A stretch of DNA of 39,634 nucleotides from Candidatus Omnitrophota bacterium (GTDB lineage Bacteria > Omnitrophota > Gorgyraeia > Duberdicusellales > 4484-171): positions 1-39,634 of the forward strand of contig JAMWBQ010000006.1 of the NCBI GenBank assembly GCA_023819315.1, read 5' to 3'. Shown here piece after piece: positions 26,584-33,966 of the stretch; the stretch's first letter is position 1, and each line of letters begins with the position of its first letter. The translations under genes and the position numbers were made by a program. The notes beneath the pieces were generated by a model, which saw only the letters and a list, made by a program, of their open reading frames with translations, searched no databases and was not told where the DNA came from.

Positions 26584-26606
26584 TATGGTGAGGGGTTATT
26601 TTTTTC

Positions 26607-26741
26607 TTACTTAGCAGATATATAGGCTTTAAAACAGTTTTTATTACAAAAATACCCATTATTTCTATAATACCATTGGTGCCTTTTTAAAGATTTATTA
26701 CACTTTATACAATTTTTTCTTTTATTTTCCCCTTTACTCAT
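26607..26741 (-). CDS. 44-aa zinc-knuckle protein
   Basis: A short ORF of 44 residues, clearly coding. Four cysteines at 11, 14, 32 and 36 form a C-x2-C...C-x3-C zinc-binding pattern. Between them lie H-Q-W-Y-Y and G-Y-F-C, and the protein ends in K-A-Y-I-S-A-K; Lys and Arg are abundant. The pattern recalls treble-clef or TRASH/MYM-like knuckles. It sits between two PilZ genes on the same strand, 24 nt upstream of the second, and may be part of that unit. Function unknown. Confidence 0.65.
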   Translation of the reverse strand: MSKGENKRKNCIKCNKSLKRHQWYYRNNGYFCNKNCFKAYISAK

Positions 26742-26755
26742 AGAAATATTTTAAT

Positions 26756-27088
26756 TTAAGCTAATTTCCTTGCAGAATTCAGAAATTCTAAAATATATGG
26801 TTTATCACCTTCACTGATTTCTGTAAGAAATAAACCAGCATAATACCTATCACAATAACGCTCTTTATTAGACCATATAACCTTTGCTTTCAAATTTACT
26901 ACTTTATCTATTAGATATAAATTTATCTTTAATGTATTGCCTCGCGGAAGAAAATAATTGGTAATAATTTTCATTCCGTTGGTACTTAAATCTTTAGATA
27001 CAGTATAGAAATAATGATGGTTAGATAAATCTTCACATCCTACGGTAAAAGATACATTGAACCTTTCATCTTTTCTTCTATCTTCCAT
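26756..27088 (-). CDS. PilZ domain protein
   Basis: About 110 residues starting at the ATG at 27088, which opens M-E-D-R-R-K-D-E-R-F. The cyclic-di-GMP motifs R-K-D-E-R (residues 5-9) and D-L-S-T-N-G near 33-38 are both intact. A longer reading frame starts at a TTG (27127), but that TTG is the first half of the promoter's TTGACA, so it is rejected. It leads the unit PilZ - zinc knuckle - PilZ - DUF4416 - radical SAM. No Shine-Dalgarno sequence; the promoter leaves a leader of only about four bases. Confidence 0.83.
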   Translation of the reverse strand: MEDRRKDERFNVSFTVGCEDLSNHHYFYTVSKDLSTNGMKIITNYFLPRGNTLKINLYLIDKVVNLKAKVIWSNKERYCDRYYAGLFLTEISEGDKPYILEFLNSARKLA

Positions 27089-27098
27089 AAGAAAATTT

Positions 27099-27127
27099 AA
27101 TATAACATATTTTTTAGAATTTGTCAA
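27099..27127 (-). promoter_or_regulatory. promoter of PilZ gene, almost leaderless
   Basis: On the minus strand: TTGACA (27127-27122), 17-bp spacer, TATATT (27104-27099). The PilZ ATG (27088) is 10 bases past the -10 box, giving a predicted leader of about 4 nt. Confidence 0.75.
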
Positions 27128-27135
27128 TGCCTAAC

Positions 27136-28221
27136 TTAAAGATTTACAATATGTTGCAAACTTTTTCTGATTAAAATAGCAGAAATACCTTCTTTAACTT
27201 CTACTTCGCCTATTCTTTTTAAAAGAACCATCCTTATTTTACCATGGATAAATTTTTTATCAAATATTAAAGAATTTAGAACTTTCTTATAAGAAAAGGA
27301 TAATTTTGTAGGTAAGGAGAATTTTTTTATTATGTCTAAAATATTATCTACTTCTGATTTAGAACATATACCAAGATAGTAGGAAAGGTAGGAAGAAGTA
27401 ATCATTCCTAAAGAGACTGCGTCTCCATGAGATATGGTTTTGAATTCTAAACTCCCCTCTAAGGCATGGGCGATTGTATGGCCAAAGTTAAGGATTGTCC
27501 TTAACCCTCTTATTTCTTTCTCATCTTTCTCTACTATTTTTGCTTTTATATTTACGCACTCGTAGATAACTTCTCGTATACAAGAGATATTTAATGATAA
27601 AATCTTTTTATAATTTCTTTTAAGGTAAAAGAATAGATCTCGGTTGCTTATAACTGCATATTTAATTGCTTCCGCTATTCCCTGTTTTATTTCTTTTATG
27701 GGAAGAGTGGTCAGAAACAGCTGGTCAATAAATATAGCTTTTGGCTGATAGAATGTGCCAATTATATTTTTTGCCCGATTAAAATTAATAGCGGTTTTAC
27801 CACCTATGCTAGCGTCTATTTGTGATAAAAAAGTAGTAGGTATCTGAATATATGGTATCCCTCTTTTATAAATAGAAGCAATAAATCCTCCTATGTCCCC
27901 TACTACTCCTCCACCCACACAGCTTATAAATAATTTTCTTTTCAGTTTATCATTTTCTAAAATATTACCTATAATTTTAAATACCCATTCTTTTGATTTA
28001 GCTTCTTCTCCCTCGGGCACAAAAATAATTTTATATGGTATATTTTCAAATATAGTTTTGATATGGTTTTTATGTAAAGAATATATTTTGCGATTAGTTA
28101 TAATTATAGAAAAATTACCAATGTTAAGATTTTTTAAATATTGTGGTATTTTTTTTATTATGTTGTAGCCTATATAAATATTATGAGAGTATTCTTTTAA
28201 GTTTAATCTTATTATTTTCAT
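27136..28221 (-). CDS. aroB: 3-dehydroquinate synthase
   Basis: About 361 residues from the ATG at 28221, which overlaps the stop of the upstream protease gene (ATGA). The NAD-binding G-G-G-V-V-G-D-I-G-G-F, K-R-G-I-P-Y-I-Q-I-P-T-T-F-L-S-Q-I-D-A-S and G-G-K-T-A-I-N segments, then I-G-T-F-Y-Q-P, E-x-I-K-Y and H-x-x-x-H-A-L-E metal ligands match AroB. The enzyme turns DAHP into 3-dehydroquinate in the shikimate pathway, needing NAD and a divalent metal. No other aro gene is nearby. No strong ribosome binding site. An upstream in-frame start (28281) would add 20 residues and is unlikely. Confidence 0.95.
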   Translation of the reverse strand: MKIIRLNLKEYSHNIYIGYNIIKKIPQYLKNLNIGNFSIIITNRKIYSLHKNHIKTIFENIPYKIIFVPEGEEAKSKEWVFKIIGNILENDKLKRKLFISCVGGGVVGDIGGFIASIYKRGIPYIQIPTTFLSQIDASIGGKTAINFNRAKNIIGTFYQPKAIFIDQLFLTTLPIKEIKQGIAEAIKYAVISNRDLFFYLKRNYKKILSLNISCIREVIYECVNIKAKIVEKDEKEIRGLRTILNFGHTIAHALEGSLEFKTISHGDAVSLGMITSSYLSYYLGICSKSEVDNILDIIKKFSLPTKLSFSYKKVLNSLIFDKKFIHGKIRMVLLKRIGEVEVKEGISAILIRKSLQHIVNL

Positions 28222-28829
28222 AAGATTGTTTTTACTCTTAAAATATCCATTATTAATCTTACTATAGGTAAAATAAACCAATTTAGTATGTCTAAGGAGA
28301 TGAGAATAATTATAGCTATTATCCCTAATAATTCCATTTTTAAGTATCTATAGGCATTTTTGTAAGAAAGAAAAGAAGCTACTATCTTTGAGCCGTCTAA
28401 AGGAGGTAAAGGTATAATATTAAAAATGAAAAGGATGAGATTTATAGTTATTCCCAATTCAAAAGCCTCCACTAAAAAATCTGGCAAATTGAATTTTATT
28501 ATAAGAGATAGAATAAGTGTTATTAGCAGATTGCTTAGGGGACCGGCCAATCCTACCCACATTATATCTTTCTTAGGATTACGAAAGTTATAAGGGTTTA
28601 TAGGAACAGGTTTAGCGTAACCAAAAGCAAAACTTCCTCTACTTAAAATAAATAATGTTACAGGTAAAAGAATAGTTCCTATCATATCTATATGTTTTAA
28701 TGGATTAAGTGTCAGCCTATTAAAAATCTTTGGTGTTGGATCACCTAATTTGTAGGCTATCCAACCATGAGCATATTCATGGATAACTATTGATAAAAAT
28801 ATGATAAAAATATAAATAATAATACTCAT
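28218..28829 (-). CDS. site-2 protease family (M50) membrane metalloprotease
   Basis: 203 residues with about five hydrophobic segments. H-E-Y-A-H at 17-21 is the zinc-binding HExxH motif in the first helix, and N-I-I-P-L-P-P-L-D-G near 136-145 supplies the third ligand Asp; G-P-L-S-N near 95-99 is also conserved. These small M50B proteins cut substrates inside the membrane; no PDZ domain is present, unlike RseP. The substrate is unknown. aroB overlaps its 3' end by four bases. Confidence 0.93.
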   Translation of the reverse strand: MSIIIYIFIIFLSIVIHEYAHGWIAYKLGDPTPKIFNRLTLNPLKHIDMIGTILLPVTLFILSRGSFAFGYAKPVPINPYNFRNPKKDIMWVGLAGPLSNLLITLILSLIIKFNLPDFLVEAFELGITINLILFIFNIIPLPPLDGSKIVASFLSYKNAYRYLKMELLGIIAIIILISLDILNWFILPIVRLIMDILRVKTIL

Positions 28830-28840
28830 TCTTAAATATT

Positions 28841-29362
28841 TTAATTAGTTATAGCTGGTAAGTTACTCTCTTCAAAGGTAGTATGATCTTTATCAGCTTC
28901 ACGAATAATATCAACAAAACTTTTATACACCCAGCCAACAAGATTGGGGAAGGCTTTTACTTTTATCCACTCATCTCCTTCATCTATTATGTTCAATAGT
29001 TCACCTCTATTTACTTTTCCAATGATAGGTGATTTTAGAGATGGCTGGCTTCTTAAATTCAAATTATTAGCAATAACCATAAGTTGGTTATCACTAACTT
29101 TTTTTATATAACGATGATAGACATATGCATAAAAACGGGGAGGTAAAATTACTTTGTACCATTCATATTTTTCATCGATAATCAATACGTATTCTCCTTT
29201 TTTTAAATAACCTAAAATAGAAGCATTTAAAGTTGAGTCCGTTCTAACATTTATTTCATCTTTATTTATCTTTCCTAATCTTCTATATTTAGGGATTTCT
29301 TCACAAAAGGTAAAGGTATAATTAGTAAGAATTAAAAGGCAGGATACAAGTATTTTAAACAT
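28841..29362 (-). CDS. secreted SH3-domain protein
   Basis: 173 residues. An N-terminal hydrophobic signal segment (about 1-19, no lipobox because Phe precedes the Cys) is followed by two bacterial SH3 domains (about 33-90 and 95-150), each with the I-N-V-R or L-N-L-R-x-x-P/T-S motif and a G-E-x-V/L-x-I-I-D-E element. Such domains bind peptidoglycan or proteins in the periplasm. The C-terminal end is acidic. It fits the envelope theme of the neighbouring SPOR and M50 genes. Confidence 0.85.
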   Translation of the reverse strand: MFKILVSCLLILTNYTFTFCEEIPKYRRLGKINKDEINVRTDSTLNASILGYLKKGEYVLIIDEKYEWYKVILPPRFYAYVYHRYIKKVSDNQLMVIANNLNLRSQPSLKSPIIGKVNRGELLNIIDEGDEWIKVKAFPNLVGWVYKSFVDIIREADKDHTTFEESNLPAITN

Positions 29363-29365
29363 TCT

Positions 29366-29599
29366 TCATTTAGCAGAAGTTTGTTGTGTATCTGTTTCTT
29401 TCTTCTCTTGCTGGGGTGCTGTTTTATCTTTTTTAGATATTTTCATCCTGACTATTTTTACCTTAGGTAATCCAACTACTCTCTGTTCTTTATTCCATTC
29501 ACCTTTTTCTATAAGTAATTTTATTCTTTCTGTTCTGTTTAATACAGTTCTAAAGAACCCCCTTTTACCTTTATTTTGCAACGATGGATGTAGACTCAT
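29366..29599 (-). CDS. small basic protein (Chlamydiae/Verrucomicrobia type)
   Basis: 77 residues from the ATG at 29599, which has GAGGAGG immediately upstream; those bases also encode the end of the SPOR protein. The core M-S-L-H-P-S-L, T-V-L-N-R-T-E-R-I, L-I-E-K-G-E-W and V-V-G-L-P-K-V-K matches the PVC-specific 'small basic protein' family. The lysine- and glutamine-rich tail (T-A-P-Q-Q-E-K-K-E-T) is longer than in usual members. Function is not proven; its size and charge suggest ribosome or RNA association. It is a useful taxonomic marker. Confidence 0.8.
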   Translation of the reverse strand: MSLHPSLQNKGKRGFFRTVLNRTERIKLLIEKGEWNKEQRVVGLPKVKIVRMKISKKDKTAPQQEKKETDTQQTSAK

Positions 29600-29601
29600 T
29601 T

Positions 29602-30231
29602 TTACCTCCTCTTTACAAAACAATCATTGTATCTTTTTTTCAATATAGATTTTGTATTTTCTGCCTCTTCTTTCGTATTAAATTCTCCCACATAAATAAC
29701 TATATATTTACCTTTTTTAGAGAGCATCACAGGATGTCCTGATTTTTCTAAATATTCTTGTTCTTTCTTGGCAACATTTTCTTTCAAGTAAGAAGCAACT
29801 TGAATTATATATTTACTATCTATATTATCTGTTTTTTTAGTTTCACTTATATTTTTTGATAGAGACATTTGTTTGTCTGAGGGGGATAATTCTATTATTT
29901 TGTTTTCTTTCCCCTCAGAAATTTTTAAATCATCATCTTTTTTCTCTCTATTTTCTGAGAAAGTATAATTATGTCTGCTATTTATGTAATTTTTATTGTT
30001 GAGTAATTCCACATTTTCTTTTATAACATTTTCTTTATCGTATATCTTCTGTGAATAATGCGATGATTTTTGTCCACGATAAACTCCTAAGGAGAAAGAT
30101 AAAATAACGAAAAGAATATTAATGACACCTATTAAAAGAATAGTATCTAATGGGACCTTTATTATTTTTCTTTTAGAAAATAGGTCATCGTCAGTAGAAG
30201 TACGGAAAAATTTCAACTGTTCCTCTTTCAT
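29602..30231 (-). CDS. SPOR-domain inner membrane protein
   Basis: 209 residues. Short cytoplasmic N-terminus, one transmembrane helix near 28-50, a long polar, Lys/Asn/Ser-rich linker (about 55-138) and a C-terminal SPOR domain (about 140-207, starting Y-I-I-Q-V-A-S-Y). SPOR domains bind glycan strands lacking stem peptides at division septa, so the protein probably works in septal peptidoglycan remodelling. The final codons (K-R-R-stop) overlay the Shine-Dalgarno site of the next gene. Confidence 0.9.
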   Translation of the reverse strand: MKEEQLKFFRTSTDDDLFSKRKIIKVPLDTILLIGVINILFVILSFSLGVYRGQKSSHYSQKIYDKENVIKENVELLNNKNYINSRHNYTFSENREKKDDDLKISEGKENKIIELSPSDKQMSLSKNISETKKTDNIDSKYIIQVASYLKENVAKKEQEYLEKSGHPVMLSKKGKYIVIYVGEFNTKEEAENTKSILKKRYNDCFVKRR

Positions 30232-30267
30232 AGTTTATTTTTAAAATATCTAAATTTATTATAAAAT

Positions 30268-31305
30268 TTATCTTAAAGAGTTCAAGTATTTTTTTGTATC
30301 TTTCATATTTAGTATTTTTATAAAACAATCTATAATTTTAGGGTCGAATTGTTTTTCTTTCTGATTATATAACTCTCTTTCTACTTCTTCTAAACTCATA
30401 TTCTTTTTATAAGGCCTGCCAAAAAACATAGCGTCAAAAGCATCTATTACAGCTAATATTCTTGAACCCAAAGGTATTTCTTCTTTTTTTAGATGGGACG
30501 GGTAACCTTTTCCATCGTATCTTTCATGATGATGAAGGATGATGGGTATAACCGGTTTTAATAATTCTAATTCTTTTATTAATTCTACACCTTTACGAGG
30601 GTGTTTCATAATAAGTTTATATTCTTTGTCGGTCAAGGGATATTGTTTAGTAAGCAACGTGGAAGGGATATGTAATTTACCGGCATCGTGTAATAGTGAT
30701 GCATATTCCAAAGATTTTATTTCCGATGAAGATAATTTTAGTTCCTTGCTTAACATACGAATTAATTTAGCGGTACTTTTGGGATGAAGATGTGATGTTG
30801 GTATATACTGGTTTAGAAGGGTAGTTAGTGATTTTATATAGTTTAATATGGTTTTCCTCTGCTCTTGATATAGATTGTATATTTTGATATAAACACTAAC
30901 TTGTTCAGAAATTGATATAAACCATCTTTTCTCTAAATCATCAAAAATATCATTTTTTGTTTTTCTCTTTATATAAACTATGCCAAATGGTTCTATAAAT
31001 ACAAGTGGACAAATTAGTCTGGTATCTAAAATTATTTCTTTAGTATCTTGTAGGATATCTTTTTCTCTTTTAGATAGAATAGATATTCCCCCTTTTTTGA
31101 CCATTTGTTTTTTGTCGTAAAGTTGAACTTTGATAAAATTATAAAAGTTAGATATTTTACAAACTAAGATGACTTTATCCGCTTTAAAAATATTCTTATA
31201 TAGTTTGCTTACTCCTAGGACAAAATCTTTGGGGTCAATAAAACTATGAGTTAACCGATAAAGGGTATGTAATGAAGAAAATACAGCTTTATATCTTTTT
31301 ATCAT
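30268..31305 (-). CDS. HD-GYP phosphodiesterase with GAF-like sensor region
   Basis: 345 residues. Residues about 1-150 form a GAF-like alpha/beta region with no obvious ligand motif, followed by a helical linker and an HD-GYP domain (about 165-345). Catalytic residues are intact: H206-D207 in H-D-A-G-K, H-P-R-K-G, H-H-H-E-R at 258-262 and D-G-K-G-Y-P at 264-269. This enzyme hydrolyses cyclic di-GMP to pGpG or GMP. With three PilZ proteins within 7.3 kb it makes a local cyclic-di-GMP set. Starts inside the HIT gene stop (ATGA). Confidence 0.92.
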   Translation of the reverse strand: MIKRYKAVFSSLHTLYRLTHSFIDPKDFVLGVSKLYKNIFKADKVILVCKISNFYNFIKVQLYDKKQMVKKGGISILSKREKDILQDTKEIILDTRLICPLVFIEPFGIVYIKRKTKNDIFDDLEKRWFISISEQVSVYIKIYNLYQEQRKTILNYIKSLTTLLNQYIPTSHLHPKSTAKLIRMLSKELKLSSSEIKSLEYASLLHDAGKLHIPSTLLTKQYPLTDKEYKLIMKHPRKGVELIKELELLKPVIPIILHHHERYDGKGYPSHLKKEEIPLGSRILAVIDAFDAMFFGRPYKKNMSLEEVERELYNQKEKQFDPKIIDCFIKILNMKDTKKYLNSLR

Positions 31306-31772
31306 AAACTAATTAGTTTTTTGTACAGATCTTCCAAACTTTGGGAAATTATTTTAGTGTTAAAAATTACAGGCATAAAGTTTGTATCCCCCTCCCATCG
31401 AGGCAAAATATGAATATGAAGGTGATCCTTTATGCCCGCTCCTGCATCTTTTCCAATATTAATTCCTATATTAAAGCCGTTAGGTCTAAGAACTTTTTTT
31501 AATAGAGATAAAACTTTTATTTTTGTATGTATTATATCTAAAAATTCATCGTCCCTAAGTTTATCAAGTTCACCTACATGACGGTTAGGGACTATCATAC
31601 TATGTCCATTGTTGTAAGGGAATAAATTAAGTAAAGCAAAACAATATTTTGAACGATAGAATACAAAATTATCTTTATCTTTATTATCTTTATAAGCTTT
31701 GCAGAAGATACAGGTGCCTTTATTCTTCTTGGTTACATAGCCTATTCGCCACGGTGCCCACAATCTATTCAA
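31302..31772 (-). CDS. HIT-family nucleotide hydrolase or phosphorylase
   Basis: 156 residues. The HIT motif H-L-H-I-H-I-L-P-R-W near 116-125 and the A-G-A-G-I stretch before it are typical of the AP4A phosphorylase-like branch. The opening L-W-A-P-W-R and C-I-F-C pair near 21-24 also match that branch. Likely substrates are diadenosine polyphosphates or other nucleoside phosphates. The start is a TTG preceded by GGAGG, overlapping the 3' end of the upstream phosphodiesterase gene by eight bases. Confidence 0.92.
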   Translation of the reverse strand: MNRLWAPWRIGYVTKKNKGTCIFCKAYKDNKDKDNFVFYRSKYCFALLNLFPYNNGHSMIVPNRHVGELDKLRDDEFLDIIHTKIKVLSLLKKVLRPNGFNIGINIGKDAGAGIKDHLHIHILPRWEGDTNFMPVIFNTKIISQSLEDLYKKLISL

Positions 31773-32262
31773 TTCTTATCAACCTCCTTTCTATTTTGTT
31801 ATTTTCTATAGAAATGATACCGTAAGAATTGTAAGGAGCAAATATCTTATCTGTTGGTGAACCAGGATTGAAGTATATTTTTCCATTAATTGTTTCATCC
31901 AAAGCACAATGAGAATGCCCGAATACAAATAAATCTATAAAGTCGAATTCTTGAACAAAAGAATTATTAACGAAAGATATAAGTTTTTGAGGATGGCCGC
32001 TACCATGTATAAGACCTATTTTAATTGCCTCAACCTCTATTATTTTCTTAGGTGGTAATTTTTCTTTTACTTCCCAATTGTCCATATTACCACACACAGC
32101 TTCAGTTTTAACTATTTGTGAGAGAGTAAGGAATACTTTGTAATCTATAAGGTCACCGGCATGTAAGCATAAATTACAGTTACTTGCTTCTTCTAATATT
32201 TTTTTAGGAATATTATTAGTAGAAATCGGTATGTGTGTGTCAGAAATTAATAATATTTTCAT
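31765..32262 (-). CDS. YfcE/MJ0936-type metallophosphodiesterase
   Basis: 165 residues, the full size of the single-domain family. All metal motifs are present: S-D-T-H-I near 7-11, H-A-G-D near 34-37, G-N-M-D near 58-61, H-G-S-G near 85-88, G-H-S-H near 114-117 and N-P-G-S. Family members cleave phosphodiesters with divalent metal and are of unclear physiological substrate. The 3' end of the upstream ATPase-like gene overlaps its start by 23 bp. Confidence 0.93.
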   Translation of the reverse strand: MKILLISDTHIPISTNNIPKKILEEASNCNLCLHAGDLIDYKVFLTLSQIVKTEAVCGNMDNWEVKEKLPPKKIIEVEAIKIGLIHGSGHPQKLISFVNNSFVQEFDFIDLFVFGHSHCALDETINGKIYFNPGSPTDKIFAPYNSYGIISIENNKIERRLIRIE

Positions 32263-33823
32263 CTATAATGATCGGTTTATGATAGATTTTTAATAGATTA
32301 TTTATATCACTGTTATCCCAAGTTAACAGTTTATTTTGTTCTGAGATAACTTTAGCAGATGTAGTAAATCTATCCAAAGTTATAAAAATTCTTTTTACAT
32401 TTTTATTTTTAAGAGCGCTTGCTTTTTCTAGATAATATATAATATCTGTATCTTCTACTAATCCTTCTTTTATGCCAGCAAATATTATTTCTTTACCTTC
32501 TCCAATAATTAAATTAATATTTCCTTCGGGATAAGATATAACTTTTGTTTTTTCTACGTAAGGTAGTTTCAATTTATTTATACCTAATTTCAAGATATCA
32601 TCGTTAAAAGAATTTAGAAGTTCTAATACCCTTTTAAGTTTATCTTTATAGAAGCTATCTGTAAATATTTTTAAAGTCTCGCATAATTTTTCTCTAAATA
32701 GATACCTTTTTTGATGGTAACTAAAAATATTGGGGTAGATTTCAAAACAGAATATATGAGAAAGCCAAAAAGAAAATAACTCATCTTTAATTTTATAGAG
32801 ATCACCCAAATTACTAATTATACCCATATCTACTAATTTTTGTAGTTTTGTTAGTAAGATTTTACTGTCACATATTTCTAAGGATAAGATATCTTTTTTA
32901 CGGCTGTAGCCATTACTTAGGGTAAGTAATATCCTCAATAAAAATATATGGTCTTTTACTTTTTCTTTTAATTTATCTATTATACCAATAAATTTCTGAT
33001 AGAAATAAGATTCTTTTCTATATAGAGAGTTTTCAATAGCTATTTCTATCCACTTAACCTCATCGCTATCGTTATATTTTTTCATATTTTCAGCCATTAT
33101 ATCGTAGTAAATAATATTCTTACCCAAAATATCTACGAAGAACGATAGTAAGAATGGGCTAGGATTAAGAGGTTTTAGTGCTTCTTTTAAGTAAATGTAA
33201 GAATTTATAAAATTAGACTCACCTAAAAATATTTTCTCAAAATTACCAAAAAGAAAATTTAATTCCGCCGAGAGCATTTTTTGTGCAGATTCTATATCGG
33301 AACTAGCGAGAATAACCATACACATCTTTTGTAGCATAATAAATTGAGAGAAATCTTGATGAAAATTATCGAAGGTTTCCTTAAGGTTAGTAAACTCTTC
33401 TATTATAAAAATACATTTACGAGAAGTCTCATTGATGAATCGATTAATCAATTCTAAGACTTTAATAAAAGGTATACTTTTCTTACCTAAATTATCTCTT
33501 ATTAGGCTTGTAGTTAAGGGTATAGTTCCTTCAGCAGAAACAATTAAACTATCTAAATTATTTTGTGTATATAGGTAATTAGAAAGTAAATCATAAACAA
33601 CATTCTTATAAATTTCTCTATCACCCATATAAAGAGCATTTATATATAATATTACTATCCCTTTATATTCTTTTATAGACAAATGTTTGTTCAAAAGGTA
33701 AGAGATTTCTTCCCTATCGTTAGATAAGAGTGCTAAATTTTGTCTATAACCTTCTCTAAAGGAATCTATTCTTTTATCAATAAGACTAACTATTTCCTGA
33801 AAAAATATATTATTAGAGGTCAT
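32240..33823 (-). CDS. degenerate ATPase-like protein (MNS/STAND type)
   Basis: 527 residues. The layout follows archaeal-type (MNS clade) ATPases: F-R-E-G-Y-R-Q-N-L-A-L-L near 22-33, a Walker B-like C-I-F-I-I-E-E-F near 141-148, a sensor-like I-L-A-S-S-D near 174-179 and F-L-F-G-N-F-E, then a winged-helix middle and a C-terminal nuclease-like alpha/beta region (about 420-520). However, the P-loop position reads S-N-D-R-E-E-I-S, without the Gly-Lys-Ser/Thr of Walker A, so ATP hydrolysis is unlikely. The C-terminal region likewise lacks a clear catalytic D-E-x-K. Function unknown; maybe a structural or regulatory pseudo-ATPase. Confidence 0.55.
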   Translation of the reverse strand: MTSNNIFFQEIVSLIDKRIDSFREGYRQNLALLSNDREEISYLLNKHLSIKEYKGIVILYINALYMGDREIYKNVVYDLLSNYLYTQNNLDSLIVSAEGTIPLTTSLIRDNLGKKSIPFIKVLELINRFINETSRKCIFIIEEFTNLKETFDNFHQDFSQFIMLQKMCMVILASSDIESAQKMLSAELNFLFGNFEKIFLGESNFINSYIYLKEALKPLNPSPFLLSFFVDILGKNIIYYDIMAENMKKYNDSDEVKWIEIAIENSLYRKESYFYQKFIGIIDKLKEKVKDHIFLLRILLTLSNGYSRKKDILSLEICDSKILLTKLQKLVDMGIISNLGDLYKIKDELFSFWLSHIFCFEIYPNIFSYHQKRYLFREKLCETLKIFTDSFYKDKLKRVLELLNSFNDDILKLGINKLKLPYVEKTKVISYPEGNINLIIGEGKEIIFAGIKEGLVEDTDIIYYLEKASALKNKNVKRIFITLDRFTTSAKVISEQNKLLTWDNSDINNLLKIYHKPIIIDENIINF

Positions 33824-33886
33824 ATATTAAGAGATAAAAATAAAATTATGAATTCAAATATTAACAATGACTTTTTTATCTAATAA

Positions 33887-33957
33887 AGCGGGCGAGCGGA
33901 ATCGAACCGCCGTTACTAGCTTGGGAAGCTAGTGTTCTACCATTGAACCACGCCCGC
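33887..33957 (-). tRNA. tRNA-Gly (anticodon CCC)
   Basis: Full 71-nt cloverleaf including the discriminator. Acceptor GCGGGCG pairs with CGCCCGC; D-arm GTTC/GAAC; anticodon stem CTAGC/GCTAG around loop TTCCCAA, so anticodon CCC for GGG codons; T-loop TTCGATT with stem GGCGG/CCGCT. Discriminator is U and CCA is not encoded. It lies between thiC and the degenerate ATPase gene on the same strand. Confidence 0.97.
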
Positions 33958-33966
33958 AAATTTATA

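Noticed and set aside
27089..27127. Extended start (TTG at 27127) for the PilZ gene
   Set aside because: The TTG is the first half of a TTGACA promoter with a 17-bp spacer to TATATT, and M-E-D-R-R-K-D-E-R at 27088 is the usual PilZ opening.
28222..28281. 20-residue extension of aroB
   Set aside because: It lies within the coding part of the M50 gene and adds no AroB sequence; ATG 28221 overlaps the stop as ATGA.
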